Origin: Artocarpus heterophyllus
Taxonomy: Eukaryota > Streptophyta > Magnoliopsida > Rosales > Moraceae
Assembly: GCA_025403435.1 (NCBI GenBank)
Contig: CM046330.1
Coordinates: 26,880,037-26,944,036 of the forward strand
Direction of reading: 5' to 3'
Length of the DNA stretch: 64,000 bases
Of this stretch, positions 1-10,700 are shown piece by piece. Below the pieces are notes generated by a model. It worked only from the letters and a program-made list of their open reading frames with translations. It had not been told where the DNA came from and made no database searches. Positions within the stretch are counted from its first letter, which is position 1. Each line of letters opens with the position of its first letter. The translations under genes and the position numbers were made by a program.

Positions 1-159
1 TAAAGTAAAATGATCCTAGCCTAAAAATAGAGACAAATCCTAAGTCAACTTTCTGTTAATATAGCACCCAATCTGCCTAAAATCAGTACAGCTAATACTT
101 TCCTAATATATTACACCAACGTAAATTGAGCATAATCTCCAACACAAAGGTATGAAGGT

Positions 160-256
160 GTATGAATAATTTATGATATATAGCATACCTAACTTAATTT
201 ATGGAAAAGGTTTATTGAAAATTTTTAAAATTCCATTGTGTACTCGTTTTTCAACA
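160..256 (+). repeat. 3' terminal scrap of a family B copia LTR
   Basis: The last ~95 bases match the 3' ends of the LTRs at 2515-4495 and 43487-45497: an AT-rich run, then TTCCATTGTGTACTCG and TTTTTCAACA as the terminal bases. Nothing upstream of about 160 matches the family, so this is a fragment. Confidence 0.5.
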
Positions 257-419
257 AGTTATTATTGGTTTTGGAAAATGATTTTAGAGAAAATATGCAG
301 AAATGTGGTAAAAGTGTAGATCGTACATAACAAAAGTTTTCATAAAACCTTTTTTGAAATAAATATAAAAATAATTTGTGCTTATCCGATTGAAGCGATT
401 CGAGCAAAATAGTTGTAGC

Positions 420-1290
420 AGAAAACTTGTTCTCTATACGAAACCACCACCTTCTTCACTAGTCTTTGGCAATGTACGAATGAACATGTGGGTGTAAAAG
501 GGAATTAGGGTTTTTAAGATCATTCTTCTCACTTTGGTCTCCCACTAATCTCAATATATGAGCAAGGCGGGAGTAAAAATGAAGAACTCTTCTTCGCTCT
601 TTTCTCTTTCTTTACATGCCTACCTTGGGATTTCTTCGCAGTGTTTTTGCAGTCTCACTAAGACTCTCAATTGTATGTATAATAAATAAAAGAGACCTTT
701 ATTTATAGAAAATGAGATACTCAATTAATTCTAGAAGCTTCCTTTATTTTAATTTTAAATATCACATATTTAATTAATGATAAAAGAGATAAGTTTTTCT
801 TTCCTTTACCTGCATGTAGCGCCATAAAAGAGATAATTTCCTCTATTTGTATGTGGCACCAACTAGAGGAAAAGGAAGAGCAGAATCTGCTTGTTACCTA
901 ATGTAATTTATTTTCGAATTTAAATTTCTAATTTTGAATTAAAATCACATTTATCAAAATTAGAAACTTCTAGAAAATGAAACTTGGAGAACAAGTCTTG
1001 GACTACATAGGGAACCCTTCCCTGTATAGATACAAGGCGTTGGCTATGTCTTTCAAAATCAATTATTATTTATTTATTATTAATAACCAATAGTTCCACT
1101 TGTCTAAATATTTACAAGGGTTGTGAGGGACTAATTTACCTATAATTTTAAGCTCCAATAAAACTAACATATTAATTACACTCTTTAATTGATATATTAC
1201 TTTTTTAGTAATTCTATTATTCCCCGCTAAAAACTTGAAATTACACCCTTGACATTATAGATATAATTTCTCATATTTTAAAGCCCTTCA
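420..1290 (-). repeat. Diverged copia LTR fragment
   Basis: The stretch near 1140-1250 (AAGCTCCAATAAAACTAAC, then an ACTCTTTAATTGATATATTAC run) resembles the family A LTR around 26160-26240. The CTTTATTTATAGAAAATGAG segment near 695 resembles the short 5' leader segments of the other LTRs read in reverse. The similarity is patchy and no ends are visible, so the limits are approximate. No coding sequence is seen. Confidence 0.35.
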
Positions 1291-2514
1291 TTTAATATAG
1301 CTAATATCAAGTAAAAATGCATGTCTTTATAAGATTGAAATAATTTATTTAGTATTTTATTTGTTATTAAATCCTCTAATTAAGCATTTTATTCTACTTT
1401 TAGCATTTTAGTGTATTTTTTGTAAAATATATTTAATTATGAATTTTTATTGTGTTTTCATATTTTAATTATATTTTTGATCATTTTTGCAAGTTTAACT
1501 AAGTTTTATTTTTATTTTAAGTGTGTTTTTAGTTTAATTTAGTTTTGTGTTTTATAAGTGTCTAATAATATTTACTTTTTTTAGTAATTTTATGTTGTAA
1601 AATAATTAATTTTTCTAGGCTTACCTGCTAGGAATTTCAATATTGGGACAAAAATACGAAGAAAAATACAAAGAAATCTCAAATCTGAAGTCAAATTCGA
1701 GATAAGGAGCATCCAGCTGCCACATGTCCAATGCAGATTCGCCAGCCGAGTGTGGCTGATAGCTGGGTCCCACCTAAGAGGGCATTTTGGGCTGATGTCA
1801 ATCGGCTGTAGGAGTGCACATGTTGTCTCCGTGTTCCTAATTTGGAAATCGCTGGACTCTAGAAAGCGACTTCGACGGTCACCGATCACTCCACACAGGC
1901 TCACATTTCTTCCATAATTTTAGCCATTGGATGAGTCATATTCTGCACAATTAATGGTCAAGAACACAGGGTTTTTTTTCTCCTTTCTTCCGCGAAATAC
2001 AAGATCTCGAGCCCAAACTTGCACCCCAGTTGGATCCGAATAGGAAAAAAGAAAGAAGGAAAAAATTAATTGAAAACTCAAGTAAATTGCTCGTTTTTTC
2101 AAAAACGTGAGCCCATAATTCACTTGCTCGATTAGAATTGCAGTGGCTGAATCATTTACCAAATCCTTCATAAGTGCAATGCATACGTATGTTTGCATTT
2201 GTAAAATTTTGAAAAGAATCCACGAGTTCGCTTATAAATGGGCAGTGTTTCTTCAGTTTAAGGAATGCAGTTTTTCTTTCTAGCTTTAGCTTTTAGTTTT
2301 AGTTCTGGTTACCAAATTTTAAAATATTGTGAGAGAGTGTTGTCACCGTAGAGGGTGGGCCTGTCAGGTGTGTCAAAATTCTGGGTCAATTTTAAACTCT
2401 CTCTTTCGTTTCATTTTATTTCAATTTTTTATGTTTTTGTTTTGTAATTTAATTATGTTTAGTTAAATTTATTTGTGATTAAAGGCAAATTTAAAGCCTT
2501 AATTATAATTATGT
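1291..2514. other. Intergenic, no gene recognised
   Basis: A T-rich stretch (1310-1600) is followed by a more GC-rich part (1690-2050) and then by TAGCTTTAGCTTTTAGTTTT near 2282. This T-rich to GC-richer arrangement recalls LTR or leader sequence of gypsy-type elements, and the 63.2-63.8 kb and 46.4-46.7 kb regions have a similar texture. No terminal repeats or proteins were found. The short ORFs on the minus strand here show no recognisable domain. Confidence 0.3.
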
Positions 2515-4495
2515 TGTTAGACTAGGTACCCTAAGGATTAAATAATGTAATAATTTTTTGAAGACATTTAATCAATAACGAGTTTATTATTTGTTTGTAT
2601 ATATCAAATGTTGTCCTCTTTATATTCATTTATGTTAAATGTATGATACGTAAATAAAAGTCTGAGACTATCAATCTCAACCTTTAGGCAGGAAAGACAT
2701 AAATCTTAAAGGTGATAATCTAAATAAAAGGTTCCGCAATCGAGGGAATAAAGTTAGTTGCTTTCTTCATGTTAAGATTGTTATGTTGTCTATATCCCTA
2801 ATAGGAGATGGCTTGTCTTGGTCATCAGAGTTACACTCCGCGAGTAAAAACATTGAAATATTGTCATTGGTGATAATACATTGGATCGGGAGTAAAGATG
2901 AATTGATTTGATTAATAATTTCATTTGTATAAATCAATTTACTTTAGACAATCATACACATTGCATCTTAATCTTGAAATGAATTAATGAGTCTATTTTC
3001 TTGGCTTTTGTCTTTTTATGTACTAAAGGGCTGTTTTCTTGGCTCTTATCTTTTGATGTACCAAAGAATGACATCTTGAATTATATGAAGGTATGTACAC
3101 TGGTACGTTGGAGATATGACTCTTGATTGACATAGACTCGTTATTCATAGATATGGAATCTATAACTCTTTTGTAGAGTTAATGATACTCTCTTATAGGC
3201 ATTATTCTGAATTGAAAACTGAAGCACTCAACCATTTGGATACATATGTGTAACCAAATGGTATACTATTTTGTATTGATTATAAATAGTAAATATTTCA
3301 ATGGTGAGATAATAGAACATAAGGTAAATATAATCGAGAAGGTAAAAATGAATTTATCCTTAAGCCGATCATGGATATCCTATAGGGATGTTAGACATTA
3401 TGATATGTCATTAACGATAAATTTATTGAGTTTCGTAATTTATAGATAGTTCAATAATGCAACTCAAAGCTTTAATTGGAATAACTTTGGAGTTGATAAT
3501 TGTAAAATATACAAGTCGGGGATTTGTTATTTTATAATTATAGGACTTAACTATATATGTCTGTCGAGTTCTCTTTCCTAGCTCATAATATTTCCTATAA
3601 CGATACAACGTATTTTTCAAACAGATTGATAACTTATATTATTTATTAGACTAGTTAAAATTCGATTGATTGGATTTTATAATTCATGTTAGTTTATTGG
3701 TTGAATTACTTTTATGAATTAATTCAAAATAAACAAGTTGAATTATTTGAGATAGATTTTATTTGATATGGGATTTTCCATTTAGAATTGTTTTAATGAG
3801 CTAACTTTTCAATTGGGTCAAATAAAATTGAAGTTCTTTAATAGATACCCGGGTCAAATAAAGTAGGATTTATTTATTAGGTTCGGTTCGAATTAATGGG
3901 ATAAGTCACAAAAGCTAAAATCGCATTGTGGAAGTGCTGCCACGACAGTCCGGTTGACCAGACCTAGTGTAGGTTGGTCAACCGGACATGCCACATCAAA
4001 TATCCATGTGCTTTATGCGTTTAGCTCTAAAAGTTGATCCAAACTCGAATTTTGAAGCTAAAACTAATAAGGACTAGCCTCAATCCGACCTATAATATAA
4101 AGGGAACAATTTTCTATTATTTCTTGGATCACTTGAGAGATTTAGAGAAAAGTATTTTGCTAGAAAGACTCGAAAACTCCTATAGAGTTATTGTTTAACA
4201 TCCCAAATTTTAGCTCTTAGTTTTCTTAAGTGGTTAGAAGGAGACATCATCTGAGGAAAGATTGAACGACATGCGATCACACAAACTCCGATTGTGGAAG
4301 GAGAATAATAAGGAAAACCAGTTGGCTGAGGCTCTTCTAGTGGTTTTCTCTTGTAGCAGTTCCCGTAGTTTTTGGTCTACTAAGAGGTACAAAAGATCTT
4401 TTATTAATTTATATATATAGCACATCTAACTTTTTTTTGGAAAAAAGTTTTAAGTAAAAATTTTTTAAAATCTATTGCGTACTTGTTTTCCAACA
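2515..4495 (+). mobile_element. Solo LTR, copia family B
   Basis: Begins TGTTAGACTAGG and ends TTTTCCAACA, matching end to end the 3' LTR at 43487-45497 (TGTTAGACATG to TTTCCAACA). It is 1981 bp with no internal retrotransposon sequence on either side. The flanking 5-mers are TATGT (2510-2514) and TATAT (4496-4500), one mismatch, which fits an aged 5-bp target-site duplication. A solo LTR arises when the two LTRs of an element recombine. A near-perfect 18-bp-stem hairpin lies at 3948-3987. Confidence 0.85.
3948..3987. repeat. Near-perfect hairpin inside the solo LTR
   Basis: The arm GTCCGGTTGACCA (3948-3960) is exactly complementary to TGGTCAACCGGAC (3975-3987). Inside it, ACCTA (3962-3966) pairs with TAGGT (3970-3974). 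This makes an 18-bp stem with one bulged G (3961) and a 3-base loop. The region corresponds to the GC-rich block seen in the other family B LTRs, which carry different palindromic words there. Confidence 0.85.
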
Positions 4496-4932
4496 TATAT
4501 GGTTGATTATATGAGTTATTTCCAAAATTTTTAGCTGAGATTGTTTATATTTCATTATAATTAATGATTATGGTTATTTTCATGTTTTATTTGGCTGTGC
4601 AACAAAATAAAACTAGGAAATTGCCTAATATTAGGTTAGAAATCTTGATCAGTAATTGTCTTAAATTTTTAACCATTAGTGGCACATTGTGATCTATGAT
4701 TACAATGAAGCTTTATGCAATTGTGATGTGAAATATAATCTAGGTTGAATAAACCGAGCTTGTGTATTTATTGTCTAGATCAATCTATCTTTTTCAATGT
4801 AATACTTTCGTTAGATTGAATCTATAAAGCTTGTTCTAGGTTGTTTACTAGAAAGAGATTTAGTGAAGAGTTATTTTACTAAACTATACAATAAGGAAAG
4901 ACTAAAATAGCAGAACTTGTTGTTATCTATAG
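4496..4932. other. AT-rich spacer, nothing recognised
   Basis: Plain AT-rich sequence between two family B LTR copies. No ORF of note and no repeat was seen. Confidence 0.5.
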
Positions 4933-6216
4933 TGTTGAAAAAACAATACGCAGCGAAATTTTAAAATTTTTATATATCAGAATATTTTTCAAAATACAAG
5001 TTTGACATGCTATATGCATAAATTAACCAGATCTTACTAACCTTTGAATGCCAAGAACTCTTGCAATCCTTGAAGAGAAGTAACGTTCCAAAAGCGGCTA
5101 AACTAACTGGTCTTCTCTGCTATTCTCTATCCACGATCGGAGTGAGTGTGGGCTCACGTCGTTCAACTTTTCCCAGGTGACTCTCCTTCCAGCCAATTGA
5201 GAAACACCCAAAGCTATAATTGGTGATTTGTGAAAGATAGCTCTCCAGGGAGTTTCAAAGTCTCACTGACAGAGTCTTACTCTAGATTTCCCAACTGATC
5301 TAAATAATAAAAAGACACACTCCCCTTTATATAGAGGTTGGGTCCAAGAGTCAATCCTTATCAGATAAGGCCTTAAATATTCAAATTAAAATCAAATTCA
5401 GATCAATATCTAATAAAATCTGGATGGAATCTGATAAAATCTACATGGAAATACGTGATCCTTTTATCACCCGGTCGGTAGGCCAAACTGGTAGATCAGC
5501 TTACCGAATCTTCTCTATCGGCAGGCCGAACATAAAGATCGGCCTACCGAACCTACAATAAAAGATCATTGTGAATCTTTATTTCCACCCAAGATTCTTA
5601 GGATGGAGCCTCATTTTTAATTCAAATAACCCAATCAAGACGTTATCTCATTAAAAAAGTCATATCTAGATAATCTCTAGGAAAATAAATATTCGTAATA
5701 ATTTAACAAGTTTATCTTGAATTAATTCAAAATTAATCCAACCAATAAACAAACATAAATTATTTGATCTCGATAATTCAACAAGTTTATCCTGAATTAA
5801 TTTAATCATAAAATTAATTCAATCGATAAACAAACATAAATTATCTGATTGTATCGAATTTCAGCTAATCTGATAAATTTGACATAAGTCACCAATTATT
5901 GAAAAAGCACGTCGTATAATTACAGAATTTTTGTGAACTAGCAAAAGAAACCAAATGGACCTATATAGTTCAAGCTCCTGATAATTATGAAACCCAATAT
6001 CCCAGATATATATTTCATAATTTTCAACTCCAAGGCTACTCCATTAAAAGCTTAGAGCTATACTCTCGAATTATATAGAATTACGAAGCCCGTATAGCTA
6101 AGTCTCCATAACATATCATAATGTATCGTATCCCTATAGGATTATCCATAATCGGCTTAAAGACAAGTTCTGTCTTACTTTTCTGATTATTTTTATCTTA
6201 CGTTCCATTATCTCAT
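4933..6216 (-). mobile_element. Truncated family B copia LTR
   Basis: On the plus strand it starts TGTTGAAAAAACAATACGCAGCG, the reverse complement of a family B LTR 3' end. It then runs colinear with the solo LTR at 57412-59336, including the GC-rich block at about 5462-5570. The match stops after ATTATCTCA at about 6216, where the other copies continue CCATC. The 5' third of the LTR is therefore missing and gypsy-type LTR sequence follows directly. Confidence 0.75.
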
Positions 6217-7075
6217 GTATTTTGATTTTGCTTATTTTTCTTGTTAGGAAACATTTTTATGTTATGAAAAACATTCTGAGGAATGTTTTATGTTAAATGT
6301 TTATGAAAACATTTTCATGGTTACAAGAAAAGGTTTATAAATGACGCTTTATGAAAAGTATTCTAAGAATTGTTGCATGTTAAATGTTTTATGAAAAACG
6401 TTTTAGAAATGTTTTATGCAAAAGGTTTATGAAAACGTTTTTAGAAAAATTTATGAAAAATGTTATAAGAGAAACGTGTTTACGAGAAAAGTTTTTAAAG
6501 TAAGTGTTAAATGATTTGTGAGAATATATTTGAACTTACTGAGCAAAAGCTCATTAAAAGTTTCTCCATGTTGTAAGTAGTTTATGGGCGACCAGTAAGA
6601 CCGTTAGAAGAGCTGGGTGCTACGGAGGGCAGATGTGAAGATTAGGGTATGGATACCACCACAATAGTAAGTTTTCGCTTGTATAAAGAAAATATTTTCC
6701 CACTATTTGATACAATGTTTTCAAAGTTCAAAAAGTCAAAGCTTTGATAGAGTTAAAGTATTAAGAAATGTTTTCAAAGTCTCAAGATATAATTGACGAA
6801 TGTTTTATATAATTATAAAGTTAAGTTCTAAGCTATGATTTAATAAATGTTTCTTATTAAGTTTTAAGAAACGATTTGAAATAGTTTTCAAAGTCAAGTG
6901 TTGAGCGGTGACTCAACTTGAATGGCGACAGAGGTCGCACTAATTTTTAAGTATGTTTTTCAAGGATGTTAAAAGGAAAAAAAATTCAATATTTTTCTTA
7001 CTAAGTAGTAAGATTAATGTTTAAAAAATATTGTTTAAGAAAGTTAAGTGACTGCTCGAAAAGATGGGTCGTTAC
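6217..7075 (+). mobile_element. 3' part of a gypsy-type LTR
   Basis: The segment ends GATGGGTCGTTACA (7062-7075), the GGGTCGTTACA type of terminus common in plant Ty3/gypsy LTRs. It also has the order 'CTCATTAA ... TGTTGTAAGTAG ... GGGTATGGATACCACCACA' (6550-6665). This parallels 'CTCATTAAG ... TGCTGTAGGTA ... GGGTATGGATTCTGCCACAG' in the LTR near 37850-37960. The 5' end cannot be defined; the truncated copia LTR abuts it. Confidence 0.5.
6240..6480. repeat. Degenerate minisatellite, core TTATGAAAA
   Basis: About ten irregular repeats of a TTATGAAAA(A/C)(G/A)TTTT word, spaced roughly 20-30 bases apart, inside the gypsy-type LTR fragment. Copies are imperfect and the period varies. Confidence 0.6.
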
Positions 7076-7710
7076 AATTATGTAGTTGTTTATACCACAT
7101 CATATTCTGATCCTGCATAATCTCTTTATGTACAATGCAATAACTTGCTGTATTAACGGTTCAGATAAAATCATTCCACTCTTAATAAAAATAATATGCA
7201 CTAATAACCCTCAATTAAAGATTTCATACTTTAATTAAATAATTAATCATAATAATTAAAACATATTACTAATATTTTTAATTATCATCCTTAAATATTA
7301 TCCTCTTATATATAACACTTATATACAATATTTATAATTACATAGATAATTATGGCATTTTAATGATATTTATAAAATATTTAAAATATATGCATATAAA
7401 ATATAATAAAAATATGTCATTTACAAAACATCATATGTTTCAATAACATCTATTCTAACAGTTATATAAGAGTACTCTAACTCTTTTCGTCCCAAACCCA
7501 CACTTCATTTTCTGCCCACAGTTATCTTTTCATGTATTCTTATTTCCTTCCAACAGACGAGGACAAATAAAAATAGCATTTAGGTACACGGCATAGAAAC
7601 CTACTACACTTATTCATGGAAATTCCCCTTAAAACAGGATAAGACTACCATCACATATTATAAGTACGAAAATTTATTCCTGAGGCAATATATAATTAGC
7701 TTTGTCATGA
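7076..7710. other. AT-rich 3' flank of the P450 gene
   Basis: Very AT-rich with no ORF. The part nearest 7710 is where the 3' UTR of the minus-strand P450 gene should lie. Several AATAAA-like words occur on the minus strand but none can be singled out as the polyadenylation signal. Confidence 0.4.
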
Positions 7711-10700
7711 TCACTCCGGTTGCTTCGAGATAATTTTCATATATAGTCCATGAGGATACTCTAACCAAGGTGTTTGGATGATGTCTTCTCCTTGTTTAAC
7801 GTCCTCTCCTTTGAGCAATTCCCATCTAACCATGTCAATTTGCGAACAAGAATACATGTTATCAATCTAAGTACACATGTGTGATGCGCGAAAAGTATTT
7901 GGCATATAATTATTTGTATAAAAGAAGTCGTTGTAATGTAGCTTTTTGACGTGGTGAAATTCTAGAAAACGGTCATATCCATGGTCAAAGAAAAATACTC
8001 AAAATTAGGAGGAAAACAGTTCTAATCTCAACATGTCAATATTCAGTTGTCTTATTAAAATAGTTAATAAAGGTGTTTATAATTTACTCACAAAACAATA
8101 ACAAAATAATGACTAAAATCACACAAGTCACTAATAAATATGGACAAATAAATAACAAACGCAAAGCTAAATTGACAAACTAAAAACAAATGACAATGTA
8201 AATAAAAATAGACCCAAATCAATGTTTGAAGGGAAAAACCAAAAATATAGGAGAAAATACAGCTCTAATATGCTAAAATATATTCAGCTCTCATTTATAG
8301 TCGAGTCACAAAATGATAACAAAATAATCATTTAAGTCATCCGACAGGTTAAGTAAATAACGACAGACAAAAAAAAAATAAAGCTATATATTGACAAATT
8401 AAATTCTTGACTTGTGACATTCTTTGTCTTGTTTAGTGGTCAAAATATAAAAGCTAGTTGAAATATTTATGTGTGTGTTATGCCATTCCATTAACGAAGA
8501 TGACTATTGATTTTTGTTATAATTACCTGCAGTTCAAAACCAAGTGATGAAGAAATATGGCCATTTGGAGCTTTGCTAGGTCAGCTCCCACGCAAATTCT
8601 TGGAACCAAGCCGAAGCCAATGAAAGACCTAGAACTTTTAGTCGTTCCCTTTCCCTATTTTTTGTGTGTTATAATATATATAGACGAAGAAGACATAAAT
8701 AAATAAATCTTTAAGAAATTAAAGACCATAAGGAAGAACTTGAACTGTCGATAAAAATTAAATGAAGCGATAGGAAACATTTTGCATATAAATTAATATA
8801 TACTTTGCATCTATAACCTATAACTTATAATATAGAAATGGGAATGAGTTTTGTGCTTCAACTAAAAGTTGGAGCATACAAAGGTTAAACTTTCACTCTT
8901 TTTTCACTTACTTGAAGTCTAAATAGTTCAAGTTTAGCTCACTTGACTTGATCATTTTCTCACACCTAACACATCAATTTGTACATTTCTTCTCTCTCTC
9001 TCTCTCTTTTTTTTTTCTTTTTTTTTTTTGTATTCAGCTTCTTAAATTGAACAACTGTTTTATTTCATATTACACTTCTTTAAAAAATAAAAATCATAAG
9101 GAATATTATGCATGTTTAGTTACTTTACGTGAATGTAAAAATATATATATATATATATTTTAAAAAATTATTAGAATTTTTTTTCTTTCTTATTATTTGT
9201 TTATAAATTTATCTTATTTGCGCTCCTAGTGAAATTAATCTTGGATCATACATTGATCACATGTCAGGATATATTAAATATTTTTAAAATAATTGTTATA
9301 TAAATAAATATGATATATTATTTATTATTTTTATACATTACATTGCAAGGGTGGTCTTTCACGCTAACCAAAGACAATCTTAAAAAATTAATTAACTAAT
9401 TATTAAAATTATTTGATAAGGTTAAATAGCTTTCTTTCAATGACCTCCGAAACAATGTAATGAGAAACAATTTTGTGAAGATGTAAATTCAGTTTTAACA
9501 TTTATAGGTTGGGTTGGCATACTAATTGATATATTTAAGAAAAAATAGTTGGACAAATCAATTCTTTACTCATATTATTTATTATAACAATGGCTTCATA
9601 TGAAGTTCTTGTAAAAAAAAAAAAAAAAAGAGTAGAAAATATTATTGTTACTAAGCACATCCCTCGTACTAGTTTTCTTAGAGAGAGAGAGAGAGAGAGA
9701 CAGAGAAGAAGAAAAAAAAATCATACCTCCCATCGCCATGGATTAAATGCTAGGGGATCGTTATAATTGTTAGGATCTAAATGGAGAACTGATGTATTAA
9801 TCATGATCATCCAACCAGCCGGAATTGTATGTCCTGCAAAACTTCCAATTCCCTTTAAATAATATTCAACGACTGATTCGGTCAAGTTTAATTACTATCA
9901 TAGCTCAGTAGGTAAATATTTAACTAAAACATTCCCTATGCTTTATCTAAATGCATAAAATTGTACCCAATAGTAGGCTGTGCGATCACATTAAAACGTT
10001 CCTTGCACCCAACAGTAGGCTGTCCAAAATTCTTTTCCCCACCAATTTGCAATTAAAAAATTCTAACTATTATCCACAAACCACCAAATTTGATATTGCT
10101 AGAGGAAGTCCGTTCAACAGGACCATAGCAAAAACATATCTCACACACACACTAATTTTGCCCCTAGATATTTCTTTCTAAAATTTTATTCAAATTTTTT
10201 ACTCTTTTTTCTTATTTTGCTCCTAGATATTTCTTATTAAAACTTTATTACTTTTTTTAAAGAATCGATTTGTACTCTTAGTTAAGTCACCAAACTTGAT
10301 TTTACTAGAGGAAGTCCTTTCCACAGGACCATAGCAAAAACATATCTCACACACATACACTAATTTTGCCCCTATATATTTCTTATTAAAATTTTATTCA
10401 AAATTTTTTACTCTTTTTTCTTATTTTGCGTCCTAGATATTTCTTATTAAAATTTTATTAATTTTTTAAAGAATCGATTTATACTCTTAGTTAAGTTTTA
10501 ATTACATCCTACTGTTCTCATCATTTCTGCTTATATCCACTCTTTCAAATTTATAGACCAAAAACACACAAAAATTAACATCCAAAACTACATAAGCTGA
10601 TATATTTGAAAATCAAACATATGTATCAAAACTAATAGAAAAGGAAAAATAAGGAGATAAATAATTACAAAATAAAAAAATATGAAATTTTTAGTATTTA

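Noticed and set aside
9951..10181. Plus-strand 76-codon ORF antisense to P450 intron 6
   Set aside because: It lies in intron and partly in the tandem duplication; no motif is recognisable.
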